A stretch of DNA of 35,209 nt from Stercoripulliclostridium_A sp963642145 (GCA_963642145.1 CAVIFU010000017.1:1-35209), one strand, 5' to 3'. Positions 24,312 to 32,355 are shown, counted from the first letter of the stretch. Notes: generated by a model not told the origin, from the sequence alone. Program-made: numbers and translations.

Positions 24312-26975
24312 TTATCTTTCTACGTTTAACGATACTTTGTGCAGGTCGCTCATCAAGCCTTTGTACGGCGAAAGCTCGGAATCCGGAGTAAACGTGGATA
24401 CGTCTATCTTATCCGTATTGTAAGCGTACAGGTCGTCTCTCTGATAGGTAGGTAACTCTATCGCAAGTTCCATTACCAAGTCGAGTGCCTTGGCATATAT
24501 ACCTTTACGCTCATTGATGTCGGTCGTTTCGCGTCCCTGTTCAATATAGTCGGAAAGATCGTCTATAACGCCGACTTCGTAATCGTACTTGCCGCCTACG
24601 TTAGCTTTGATTTGCTTATATCCCCAGTTCAATACGCTCGTTGCGGTGGAATCCTTGTGGTAGACTTGGTACATGTCGGGGTCTATTGTCGAACTCCAAG
24701 CGGCAGCCCATACGGTCAAGTCGCCGGTTGCAAGCTTTTTGAGGGCATTTGCGTCGGTCGTTACGTTGATTTGGAATCCGAGTTTGTTCAGTATTTCGCT
24801 GGCGTGCTTCATCGCAGCGTATGCGGGGTGGTCTTTTTCTTCGCCGGCTATGGTAAACGTGTACTTCAAAGTGTTGTTGCCCTTGGTCAAAACTCCGTTC
24901 GCGTTCTCCGTGTATCCGTCAAGCAAGCTGAGGAGATACTCGGTTTGGTCTGCTTCGCTCAGTTTTTGTCCGGCAGAGTATCCCTTTTCCGTAACAAAAT
25001 CTGCATATCCCGAATAAACCACGCTCAGATCCTCCGGCACGGGTCCGCCGATGTACGGGTAATACGAAGTGCATCCGCTCGGATATGCCCAGTTTGACAT
25101 GGACATCGAACGATATATGGCTTTTGCGGTCGTTTCGTAGTAGTCAACGCACTCCTGAGTGTTGATGCAGTGCATTATTACGCGACGAACATTGACGTCC
25201 GGCACTTTGCCTGCATTTATTCCGATGTATCCGTAACCGGATGTTCTTACCGATTTATTGCCGAAACCTTCGGATTTTTTGGAATTCAATTCGCGAATCG
25301 TTTCCGGCTTGGCGTTGGGTTCCGCAAAATCGATTTCCTTGGTGTACAACGCGTTCAGTACCTGCGTGGAGCTTACAACTCTGTATTGCACCTTCTTGAT
25401 GAGCGGGGCGCCCATGATGTAGTAAGGGTTCGCTTCAAAGTAAACCATACCTTTATCGTAGAAGTCACCGGAAGAAACGTTGTCAGTGCCGCCGCTCGAT
25501 TTGCTTGCAACGTAGGGACCCGCGCCTACCGGAACGCCTATCTTGTTCGGGTTTTTAACGACGTTGGTCATAAATGTTTGCGAACCGTATTCAACGCCGA
25601 AATTCTCTTTGTAGTCAAACGCGTTGATGTGCTCGGCGTCGGAATAGTAGTACATGGGAGCTACCGCAAACGCAAAGTTCCATATCGCTTTGGGGTCAAC
25701 CTTGTTGATGACTACCTTCAAAACTTCGTTACCGGATACCACTTGATTTTTGGTGCCGTCGGCATATTCGGGGACATTGTAAGTAGTGCCGTTAACGGTT
25801 ACGGGCTCTTCCATGTTGGCAAATTGAATACCGGATATGCTCTTGTATTGGCTACCGTATTTTTGGAAGTGCTCTTCCATTATGAGGTTGGTCAGGTACT
25901 CTCTCAAAGTAGTTGCGGTTCCCCAATATTCAAGAATTTCAACTATGGATTGCGGTACCTTGGCTTTGTAAACCAAACTTATTGCGTAGTCTTTCGTCCA
26001 AGACTTGATTTGTGTAAGATCGCCGAAATCGCTTGTCAATTCGCCGTTTCCGCCGTTTGCTTTTTTGTTCCACTTAATGAAACCTTCGTTGTAAAGGAAC
26101 GCTTCGACGTCCGTGGTAAGCAATCCCTCGTGGATATTGTTGTTGGCGTCCGTAAATTTAATATCTTTATATGTATCTACAGAGTTCGAGTAGTCGTTGT
26201 TGAGCTCTTCTTTGAAAAGTTCAAGCGCTTTGTTGTAGTCCGCCAAAAGATAACTTTCCGTACCCTCCGTCTTGTTTTCTTCGGCATATTGGGCAAGGTA
26301 AGTTCTGAGAGCTTCGTCTGTATCGATTGCCCCGTCATATTTGTGCTCGTCAAGTAACGCCGTGCAAGCAGAGATGAGGTCTTGCACACGCGCGTCGGCT
26401 CTGGCTTCAAACTTCGCTTTGAAGTTTTCTTGTTCGGTTTCGTCTACAGCCTGAGTACGATAAGTTTTGAGCCCTACTATATCGGTTGAATACATCGTAG
26501 CGGAGCCTGTGTATACGGGATCGAGGTATACGTACATATTGAAAAGCACGTCCTTGATCGTCAAATACGTACCGTTAGAGAAACGCACGTTGTTTTTGAG
26601 AACAAAGTAGTATGTCGTGGTTTGGCTTTCTCCTTCGCCTTCCGTAATCGTTTCGAGATCCTTGACGACAACGGCTTCGTTATCGCCGTAGGCAACTTTA
26701 CCGTCGCTCGTATTGGAAAGCATGGAAATTTGCGTCATTCCGACGATATTGCTGTCCGTAGCGGAAGTGGAAAAGAACGGATTGAAAACTTTATCCAATT
26801 CTTGCGTGGAAAGCACAAGCGCGTCCGTGTCGTTATTGTACTTACCGCCACCGGAATTATCATTATTGTTGTTGTCGTCTTTGCACGCTACCAACATTGC
26901 CATGCTGCTTACAAAGACCGCTAATACGGCAATAACCGCGATGATCTTTTTACCGTTAAGCCTGAATTTTGTCAT
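24312..26975 (-). CDS. oppA: Peptide-binding lipoprotein OppA with a large helical insertion
   Basis: Substrate-binding lipoprotein of the SBP_bac_5 family, 887 aa against the usual 520-620. Lipobox LVAC gives lipidated C31, then an Asn/Asp-rich linker. Family landmarks are VLSTQELDKVFNPF, RFSNGTYLTIKDVLF (about 131-145), VPVGAGPYV (about 481-489), YFEANPYY, and a C-terminal LPTYQRDDLYAYNTDKI region. Between residues about 165 and 415 lies an insertion of about 250 residues that is mostly helical and charged and has no counterpart in ordinary OppA. ATG is preceded by AAAAGGAGTGTTGAA. The gene follows the 394-aa lipoprotein gene by 31 bp. It should deliver oligopeptides to OppBC on the outer face of the membrane. 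Confidence 0.94.
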   Translation of the reverse strand: MTKFRLNGKKIIAVIAVLAVFVSSMAMLVACKDDNNNNDNSGGGKYNNDTDALVLSTQELDKVFNPFFSTSATDSNIVGMTQISMLSNTSDGKVAYGDNEAVVVKDLETITEGEGESQTTTYYFVLKNNVRFSNGTYLTIKDVLFNMYVYLDPVYTGSATMYSTDIVGLKTYRTQAVDETEQENFKAKFEARADARVQDLISACTALLDEHKYDGAIDTDEALRTYLAQYAEENKTEGTESYLLADYNKALELFKEELNNDYSNSVDTYKDIKFTDANNNIHEGLLTTDVEAFLYNEGFIKWNKKANGGNGELTSDFGDLTQIKSWTKDYAISLVYKAKVPQSIVEILEYWGTATTLREYLTNLIMEEHFQKYGSQYKSISGIQFANMEEPVTVNGTTYNVPEYADGTKNQVVSGNEVLKVVINKVDPKAIWNFAFAVAPMYYYSDAEHINAFDYKENFGVEYGSQTFMTNVVKNPNKIGVPVGAGPYVASKSSGGTDNVSSGDFYDKGMVYFEANPYYIMGAPLIKKVQYRVVSSTQVLNALYTKEIDFAEPNAKPETIRELNSKKSEGFGNKSVRTSGYGYIGINAGKVPDVNVRRVIMHCINTQECVDYYETTAKAIYRSMSMSNWAYPSGCTSYYPYIGGPVPEDLSVVYSGYADFVTEKGYSAGQKLSEADQTEYLLSLLDGYTENANGVLTKGNNTLKYTFTIAGEEKDHPAYAAMKHASEILNKLGFQINVTTDANALKKLATGDLTVWAAAWSSTIDPDMYQVYHKDSTATSVLNWGYKQIKANVGGKYDYEVGVIDDLSDYIEQGRETTDINERKGIYAKALDLVMELAIELPTYQRDDLYAYNTDKIDVSTFTPDSELSPYKGLMSDLHKVSLNVER

Positions 26976-27006
26976 TTCAACACTCCTTTTGTTTTATGTA
27001 CAACGT

Positions 27007-28191
27007 TTATTCTTCGTCTGTTTGTTCTTGCTTTACTTGCTCTACGCTCGAATCGGTTATCGTCGTCGCGCTATCGGAATCGACGCACACTTTGTCAAGC
27101 GCCAAATAGAACTCGTCTTCCGACTCTTTACCCTCTGTGAATTCATCGAGAATGCCGGTGCACTTGTACGTAAACGTCACCTTTACGTTCTCAACGGTAG
27201 ACCCTTTTGCGTGCACGCACAGCGGATTTACGTAAATTCTCTCTATGAGCGTATTTTTTGCTTCGAGCGATATTTTTACGCTTTCGAGAGTCAAATTGCG
27301 TATTGTCGCATTCTCTACGTTATGGAAGAATCCGACAAACAGCGTTTTGGCGCCGTCTTCGTCTATCAATCCTTCCTTTTTCGCATCGTATGCGACGCTG
27401 AAATTCGATATCTTGTGTCCGTTGCCTTCGAACGTTCTGTCTTTGAAATCGCCGTAAGAGAACGCTTCGCCGTTAAGGTCAATGTCGGAAGCAAGGTAAA
27501 TGCCTTTTTTCTTCTCCGACTTGCTCTTTTTTAAGTCGCTCTTTGTGCTTACGATGTACCAACTTCCCTCTATGTACTTTGCATATACTTTTATCTCGCA
27601 GTCGGTATCTCCGCCCGGATGCGTAAACTTAGAGTCCCAATCATTACCGTTTTCATCCACGTACTTGACAAAGGTATGGTTCTCGGGTCCCTTTTTTGTC
27701 GCATAGTTACTGTAATCGGAGAATTTTCCGCCTTGCGACGTCGTATAAGGATTGCCTATCTTGGTTTCCGCGCCGGTGGCGTCCTTGTAGTAGATTTGGT
27801 AGGTGTATTTGACCGCAGGCACCCATTTCGCATATAAAGTCAAGCCGTCGGACGGCACCGTATCGGTATCGAAATCCCACTTGCCGTCATATGTCACGGA
27901 ATCACCCGAACCGCTCTTGGTGCGATACCAGCCTTCGAGTACGTATCCGTTACGTTCCAACGGATCCTTTTCGTTCGCCGACATGAAGTCTTTGATGAGA
28001 TTTTGCGTGTTCTCGCCGAAAGCAAACCAGTACGTAACAGCATTGGTACTGTTTTTGTACGTGCCGCCTTCAAGTTCGAATACGACTTTTGTCTTGCCGT
28101 TGGTATCAACTTCCGTACTGTTACATGCCATCAATAAACCGCACGTCAAAATCACTACCACGGTCAAAGCTATCAGGGTTCTGCTTTTCAT
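27007..28191 (-). CDS. Lipoprotein with InlB-type repeats and a GLUG-like region
   Basis: Predicted 394-aa lipoprotein, first gene of the operon. The frame is open from 28206, but the ATG at 28191 has AGAGGA just upstream and starts the signal peptide (MKSRTLIAL) ending in lipobox LMAC (C23). Residues about 35-125 match the Listeria-Bacteroides (InlB B-type) repeat: VVFELEGG...NGYVLEGWYRTKSG...LTLYAKWVP. A second, more diverged unit follows to about residue 215. Residues about 225-330 (DIDLNGEAF...RTFEGNGHKISNF...GFFHNVENATIRNLTL) look like GLUG/pectate-lyase-type beta-solenoid turns. The C-terminus is acidic. A binding or adhesion role is likely; no enzyme motif is seen. Confidence 0.88.
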   Translation of the reverse strand: MKSRTLIALTVVVILTCGLLMACNSTEVDTNGKTKVVFELEGGTYKNSTNAVTYWFAFGENTQNLIKDFMSANEKDPLERNGYVLEGWYRTKSGSGDSVTYDGKWDFDTDTVPSDGLTLYAKWVPAVKYTYQIYYKDATGAETKIGNPYTTSQGGKFSDYSNYATKKGPENHTFVKYVDENGNDWDSKFTHPGGDTDCEIKVYAKYIEGSWYIVSTKSDLKKSKSEKKKGIYLASDIDLNGEAFSYGDFKDRTFEGNGHKISNFSVAYDAKKEGLIDEDGAKTLFVGFFHNVENATIRNLTLESVKISLEAKNTLIERIYVNPLCVHAKGSTVENVKVTFTYKCTGILDEFTEGKESEDEFYLALDKVCVDSDSATTITDSSVEQVKQEQTDEE

Positions 28192-28249
28192 ACATCCTCT
28201 TTGCATAGTCTACTTGTTCGCATTTGTGCGATAAACTAATACTAATGGG

Positions 28250-28278
28250 ATTTTACCTAATTACGCGCGGGTAGTCAA
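28250..28278 (-). promoter_or_regulatory. Promoter of the lipoprotein-opp-protease operon
   Basis: TTGACT at 28273-28278, an exact 17-bp spacer and TAAAAT at 28250-28255 on the minus strand. The predicted transcript begins about 50 bases before the ATG at 28191. No comparably strong promoter is seen in the other operon gaps except the candidate at 8036. Confidence 0.75.
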
Positions 28279-28321
28279 GCAAATGTGCCCATTTATAACT
28301 TGCCCTAAAAATACAAAATTA

Positions 28322-28369
28322 CTGCATAAAATATGCAAAATTCCACTTTTATGCATATGTTTTATGCAT
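28322..28369. promoter_or_regulatory. Operator-like ATGCATAAAA repeats upstream of the operon promoter
   Basis: TTTTATGCAT occurs twice as a direct repeat 13 bp apart (28347-28356, 28360-28369). Inverted, imperfect copies lie at 28322-28331 (CTGCATAAAA) and 28331-28340 (ATATGCAAAA). The cluster lies 44-91 bp upstream of the -35 element. The spacing and symmetry fit binding sites for a dimeric regulator or an UP-like region; the regulator is unknown. Confidence 0.45.
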
Positions 28370-28838
28370 TTTTACAGCCTCCGAAACGCCCGAACGACGC
28401 ACGAAATAGTATGACTTTAAGTTATATTAACACGCTCGAACACGCCTAAACGCGTTTCTCCGCACGCCAAACACGGCTTTTGCTCAACGGTTCGTTTTTG
28501 CGCGTTTTTGGCGCTTTCTATCGATTTTTTGTCCGACGCTATGAGAAACGGCGACGCGTTTTTCCATAAAAAACAAAATAGCTCAAATACGCCCCGACCG
28601 AGCGCGCCGATTAGATTTAGGAATTTATTTACTTTAATTTTACCGACTCGTATGCAAAACACCCGTCGGACTCCCCGACAAAAGATTCAGTTTGACGTCA
28701 AATTGTCTTCACAGAACGTTCACATAAGTTCTCGATCTTTTCTCCTCCCCTCTCTATCTCTTCCCTCTTTTGCGCCAATCGGCACGCACGCAATCCGAGC
28801 CACGGCTTTGAATCATCTGCAGTTTGGTGCAAAGTTAT

Positions 28839-28912
28839 CCATCAAAATGCTCCAAATGTCTCCATCAAAATACTCCAAAGTTCTCCATCAAAATACTCCA
28901 AAGTTCTCCATC
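28839..28912. repeat. 23-bp tandem repeat abutting the ATPase promoter
   Basis: Three units of 23 bp start at 28839, 28862 and 28885, with a partial fourth at 28908; the core is CCATCAAAATACTCCAAAG. The second and third units are identical and the first differs at a few bases. The array ends 4 bp before the -35 box at 28917. Confidence 0.9.
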
Positions 28913-28916
28913 GCCC

Positions 28917-28945
28917 TTGACTTTTGTTTTGAAGTGTGTTATAGT
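28917..28945 (+). promoter_or_regulatory. Promoter of the AAA/DUF4143 ATPase gene
   Basis: TTGACT (28917-28922), a 17-bp spacer and TATAGT (28940-28945). The GTGAGG ribosome binding site at 28953-28958 lies 9 bases before the ATG at 28968, leaving a short 5' UTR. Confidence 0.7.
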
Positions 28946-28967
28946 ATCAATAGTGAGGTAAACTATA

Positions 28968-30254
28968 ATGAGTTATCTAAAACGAATTGTCGATGACGCT
29001 TTGCAAGTCAGACTGGATTCCGTCGGCGCGACTTTGATCGTCGGTCCGAAGTGGTGCGGCAAAACAACTACCGCCGAACAAAAAGCAAAAAGCGTGTTGA
29101 AGCTTAATGATCCCGATATGCGTGAAGCGTATATCAAAACAGCCCAAACCAAACCGTCTAATTTGTTGACCGGCGCAACGCCGCGACTGATCGACGAATG
29201 GCAGGAAGCTCCGGAATTGTGGGACGCCGTCAGGACATCCGTCGATAATTTGCAACAAACGGGGCTGTATATCCTCACCGGGTCCACAACGGTAAAAAAA
29301 TCAAATATCCACCATACCGGAACCGGCAGAATTTCTCGTCTGAAAATGTATCCCATGAGTTTGTACGAGTCCGGTGAGTCAAACGGAAGCATATCACTGA
29401 AAGAACTTTTTAATAATCCGAACTACGATATCGACGGAAAAACGTCGTCGCTTGACATCAATCAACTGATTTTTGCCGCATGCCGAGGCGGTTGGCCGTC
29501 CTCTTTAATCGCAAAAACGGATAACGCCAAACTCTTTGTCGCCAAAAACTATTTCGACAACATCTGCGATAGCGATATTTCTTCCGTTGACGATATCGTT
29601 CGTTCGCCGTCAAAAACAAGGTTGCTGCTGCGCTCCTATGCTCGCAATGTCTCAACGCTTGCAACAAACAGCAATATCCTAAACGACATCAACGCAAACG
29701 AATCGATGAGCGACTCTTCTTTCTACGAATACTTAGACGCCTTGAAGAGATTGTTCGTCATCGAAGACGTCGACGCGTGGTGCCCCAACATCCGTTCAAA
29801 AACATCCATCCGTTCTTCCAACAAGAGGGAATTCATCGATCCTTCCATCGCCGTCGCCGCGCTCGGGCTGTCTCCCGATTATCTTCAAACAGACTTAAAG
29901 ACTTTCGGATTTATTTTCGAATGTCTCTGCGTTCGCGATTTGAAAGTCTATTCCGGCGCACAAAACGGCTACATCTCTTATTATCGGGACAAGTTCGGGC
30001 TTGAAGCGGATATCGTTCTGCATTTGGACGACGGTAGATACGCCTTAATCGAAGTTAAACTCGGTAGCCGAGATATCGAAATCGGCGCAAAACACTTGGT
30101 AGAGCTCAAAGCTTTGATTCACAGCCATAACGAAAGTAGCTCCGTCGGTCGTTTGCGCGAACCCGATCTTTTAATTGTGCTGACAGGCGGTCCGATCGCA
30201 TATAAACGCGAAGACGGCGTCTTTGTCATCCCTATCGGCTGCTTGAAGGATTAG
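28968..30254 (+). CDS. AAA_14/DUF4143 ATP-binding protein
   Basis: Predicted 428-aa cytoplasmic ATPase of the widespread AAA_14 plus DUF4143 family, whose physiological role is not well established. The P-loop is GPKWCGKT (26-33), Walker B RLIDEW with D76/E77, and a sensor-like ILTGS (102-106). RISRLKMYPMSLYESGE (121-137) is the family's conserved stretch. The DUF4143 half (about 190-410) contains E318, D348 and E362-x-K364 (ADIVLHLDDGRYALIEVK), a PD-(D/E)XK-like arrangement. It is the only plus-strand protein gene here, is monocistronic, and converges on the 93-aa membrane gene. Length is typical for the family. Confidence 0.93.
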   Translation: MSYLKRIVDDALQVRLDSVGATLIVGPKWCGKTTTAEQKAKSVLKLNDPDMREAYIKTAQTKPSNLLTGATPRLIDEWQEAPELWDAVRTSVDNLQQTGLYILTGSTTVKKSNIHHTGTGRISRLKMYPMSLYESGESNGSISLKELFNNPNYDIDGKTSSLDINQLIFAACRGGWPSSLIAKTDNAKLFVAKNYFDNICDSDISSVDDIVRSPSKTRLLLRSYARNVSTLATNSNILNDINANESMSDSSFYEYLDALKRLFVIEDVDAWCPNIRSKTSIRSSNKREFIDPSIAVAALGLSPDYLQTDLKTFGFIFECLCVRDLKVYSGAQNGYISYYRDKFGLEADIVLHLDDGRYALIEVKLGSRDIEIGAKHLVELKALIHSHNESSSVGRLREPDLLIVLTGGPIAYKREDGVFVIPIGCLKD

Positions 30255-30296
30255 TAATTTCTAAGCTACGCCAAACCGATATTCGCTGCGGATTTG

Positions 30297-30578
30297 TTAT
30301 CTCCCGGTTTTTTCGGACTCGTCTTTATGCTCGTCGTTTTTTGCTTTTCTCTTCTTTATAATGCAGGGAATCGAGATGATGCCGTCCAATAACGAGAGCC
30401 CGGCAACGACAAAAACAAGGATATAAAATACAAAGCGCGACTGAAAACGCAAGGTTGCCGATACGGAATTGTCATATACGCTCAATGCAAAAAAGCCGAC
30501 TAAAACAATCAGTGAAACAATAATCTCTATGATGGCGCCCTTGATTGTCTTGGCGTTTTTTTTCTTATCCTTTTTCAT
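30297..30578 (-). CDS. Small two-TM membrane protein
   Basis: Predicted 93-aa protein, not recognised. A basic N-terminus (MKKDKKKNAK) is followed by two hydrophobic helices (about 14-34, GAIIEIIVSLIVLVGFFALSV; about 48-72, FVFYILVFVVAGLSLLDGIISIPCI) and a charged C-terminal tail (KKRKAKNDEHKDESEK). Both ends are expected in the cytoplasm. The start is supported by CGGAGGACAACC before ATG. It stands alone, convergent with the ATPase gene 42 bp away, with no clear shared terminator. Confidence 0.75.
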   Translation of the reverse strand: MKKDKKKNAKTIKGAIIEIIVSLIVLVGFFALSVYDNSVSATLRFQSRFVFYILVFVVAGLSLLDGIISIPCIIKKRKAKNDEHKDESEKTGR

Positions 30579-30693
30579 GGTTGTCCTCCGCTCGGTATCC
30601 TACATTATTCGATAACGGTTAGATATGCGCTTCGATGCCTCAATCGCTACGAATCGATAACCATATTATATCACTTTTTTGCCGATTTGCAAG

Positions 30694-30721
30694 AAAAAAG
30701 TCTGACGCAAACGCATCAGAC
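30694..30721 (-). terminator. Terminator of tRNA-Thr
   Basis: On the minus strand a 22-nt hairpin (30700-30721; stem GTCTGATGC/GCGTCAGAC with one G-T pair, loop GTTT) is followed by TTTTTT (30694-30699), 12 bp beyond the tRNA 3' CCA. Confidence 0.9.
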
Positions 30722-30733
30722 CTTCACCTAAAT

Positions 30734-30809
30734 TGGAGCTACCGGCCGGACTTGAACCGGCGACCTGCTGATTACGAATCAGCTGCTCTACCAACTGAGC
30801 CACGGTAGC
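30734..30809 (-). tRNA. tRNA-Thr (anticodon CGU)
   Basis: The minus-strand cloverleaf begins GCTACCG at 30809 and pairs with CGGTAGC near the 3' end. It has the D-arm GGCTCAGTTGGTAGAGC, anticodon stem GCTGA/TCAGC with loop TTCGTAA (anticodon CGT, reading ACG), and T-arm GCCGGTTCAAGTCCGGC. CCA is encoded (30734-30736). It has its own promoter and terminator, so it is a single-tRNA unit. Confidence 0.97.
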
Positions 30810-30824
30810 ATAACGGCACAATCT

Positions 30825-30853
30825 ATAATAAAATAATTTGCGGAAAATTGCAA
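30825..30853 (-). promoter_or_regulatory. Promoter of tRNA-Thr
   Basis: TTGCAA (30848-30853), a 17-bp spacer and TATTAT (30825-30830) on the minus strand. The -35 is preceded by AAACGG, giving the AAACGGTTGC block shared with two other promoters in this window. Confidence 0.75.
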
Positions 30854-30936
30854 CCGTTTTTTATAACTTTAAGAATTTTTCGGAAGGCTTGAGCGTATCT
30901 GCCGTTTTGCGCGCTCCCCTACCGCGGTTATATAGC

Positions 30937-31383
30937 CTATACCTCGTCTATCGGGCGGATTTTGATGGAGTCGATATGGGATTTGGCGTTGTTGTTTGCG
31001 TTCGGACGGTTGGTAACCGGTATCGCGTGACGAAAGTCTATAACCGGTAAGGAGTAGGACGGCACGTTGGCGTTAGCCGTCAGCGTTGTGACGTATGCGC
31101 GAAGGTAAGGATAGAAAAGTTCGGACGCCTTGACGCGCATTTCATCTACGCTCTCTTCTCCCTCGACGCGGAAGTTAGCCGTCGCTTTGACTTCAAGATC
31201 AAACGGCGTCGGATGCGCCTCGGATGTGGATATGGTAATCGTCGTCGCAAGAGAAAAATTCGCGCCTTCCTTTTTGATGTCCATTCTGATACCGGGATTG
31301 ACGGCAAAATTTACCACGCCTTGCGGTATGGGATTGAGCTTGAATTTGCTCTCGTTCACAACGTAATTGATAAATCTAAGCAT
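30937..31383 (-). CDS. secB: SecB-like export chaperone
   Basis: Predicted 148-aa SecB-fold protein, close to the E. coli SecB length (155). The frame is open to 31464, but the ATG at 31381-31383 has ATTAGGAGAAGT in front, while the longer frame runs into the yitT-like gene. The family hallmark is at about 84-117: VKASELFYPYLRAYVTTLT...PSYSLPVIDF, matching the LFPY-R--I--LT---G-PP--LP-INF pattern of SecB. The N-terminal half has the alternating strand pattern that forms the SecB sheet. SecB proteins hold preproteins or toxin-antitoxin partners unfolded; no toxin gene is adjacent here. It is 7 bp after the yitT-like gene, whose stop codon overlaps its ribosome binding site, so the two are co-translated. 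Confidence 0.8.
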   Translation of the reverse strand: MLRFINYVVNESKFKLNPIPQGVVNFAVNPGIRMDIKKEGANFSLATTITISTSEAHPTPFDLEVKATANFRVEGEESVDEMRVKASELFYPYLRAYVTTLTANANVPSYSLPVIDFRHAIPVTNRPNANNNAKSHIDSIKIRPIDEV

Positions 31384-31390
31384 ACTTCTC

Positions 31391-32347
31391 CTAATTGGAA
31401 CTGCCAAAGCCGTTTCCGTTGACTTCCTTGGTCTTTGTAATATATACGAAAGCTTTGGGGTCAACTTCCTTAATAAATTTTTTGACGTTAAGGGCTTGAC
31501 GGCGCCTTACCACGCATATAACTACGTCTTTGTTCTCGTGCGTGTAGCAACCTTCGCCGTGGAGTATGGTGGCTCCCCTATGCAACTTCTCAAGTATAAG
31601 CTTGCTGATGTCGTCCGATCTATCCGTGATTATATGGAATACCACGCTCGAACTAAGACCGTTTGTAAGTATCTCGGATATTTCTCCGCACGTTACAAGC
31701 GATATAAACGAGTACAATATGGGAGAAGCCACTTGCACGAATATAGCGTCCGCGCTCAGTCCTTTGGCTCCTATTACGCCTATAACGCCCGATAAAAGCA
31801 CTATTATGCCGTCAAACGCGAATATGTGCCATTGGATGTTGACGTCGGGATTATGTTGGTAGGTAAGCTTGCCTATTATATCCGTGCCTCCCGCGCTCGA
31901 ATTGGTGATAAACGTGCCGGAGAGCGAAACGCCTGCCAAAACGCCGCCGGCAAGAGCCGCGAGTATACAAATACTCGACTCCATGCCCGATCCTTGGAAT
32001 ACGGGGAAGTCCACGGCGCTGAACAAGCCCATAAAGCCAGAATATAGGGTGACGAATATGGTTGTGTTGAGAGCGTACTCCTTGTTGAGTTTGACAAAAG
32101 CCGTGATTATAAGCGGTAAATTGAGGACGTACATGGTTACCGCCGGATTAAACCACGTCGACGCCAACGTGACGTTGTATTTGAGTACGACGTTATAAAT
32201 TATAGAGGCAAGTCCGCCTACTCCTCCCGGAGCAAACGCGTTGGGCACAATAAATACGTAGCTGCTTATCGCTCTAAAAAACGCGAGCACGACTATCAAA
32301 AGATAGCGTGCCACGTATTTCAGAACCTTATTCTTCCTAAGTTCCAT
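31391..32347 (-). CDS. YitT-family membrane protein (DUF161 + DUF2179)
   Basis: Predicted 318-aa integral membrane protein. The N-terminal part has about five to six hydrophobic segments with the family motifs FVIPNAFAPGGVGGLASIIYN and NSSAGGTDIIGKL. The C-terminal soluble domain of about 90 residues (SDDISKLILEKLHRGATILHGEGCYTHENKDVVICVVRRRQ) is the DUF2179 domain typical of YitT proteins. The transported substrate is unknown. The start is placed at ATG 32347; a TTG three codons upstream is possible. No ribosome binding site precedes either, and a TATAAT -10 box ends 8 bp before the ATG, suggesting a leaderless mRNA. The SecB-like gene follows in the same unit. Confidence 0.92.
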   Translation of the reverse strand: MELRKNKVLKYVARYLLIVVLAFFRAISSYVFIVPNAFAPGGVGGLASIIYNVVLKYNVTLASTWFNPAVTMYVLNLPLIITAFVKLNKEYALNTTIFVTLYSGFMGLFSAVDFPVFQGSGMESSICILAALAGGVLAGVSLSGTFITNSSAGGTDIIGKLTYQHNPDVNIQWHIFAFDGIIVLLSGVIGVIGAKGLSADAIFVQVASPILYSFISLVTCGEISEILTNGLSSSVVFHIITDRSDDISKLILEKLHRGATILHGEGCYTHENKDVVICVVRRRQALNVKKFIKEVDPKAFVYITKTKEVNGNGFGSSN

Positions 32348-32355
32348 ATAATTCA

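Larger units (their letters stand above)
28192..28967. other. Divergent intergenic region, 776 bp
   Basis: Non-coding stretch between the two divergent transcription units. It holds the opp-operon promoter and 5' UTR (28192-28278), an AT-rich repeat cluster (28322-28369), a less clear central part (about 28380-28740), a pyrimidine-rich tract (about 28738-28772), a 23-bp tandem repeat (28839-28912) and the promoter of the plus-strand ATPase. A GTG-initiated minus-strand frame of 81 codons (28417-28662) exists but is not convincing as a gene. Confidence 0.7.

Noticed and set aside
28300..28370. CodY box upstream of the opp operon
   Set aside because: The best AATTTT-type match keeps only about nine of fifteen consensus positions and is expected by chance in such AT-rich DNA.
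28417..28662. Minus-strand frame of 81 codons starting with GTG in the divergent intergenic region
   Set aside because: Weak ribosome binding site, no domain recognised, and no neighbour relation. Composition is protein-like in parts (a hydrophobic stretch and CLACGE), so conservation in relatives could revive it.
28508..28996. Plus-strand frame of 162 codons running into the ATPase gene
   Set aside because: Overlaps the promoter, tandem repeat and start of the ATPase gene in another frame; sequence is low-complexity with Ser/Pro runs and no ribosome binding site.
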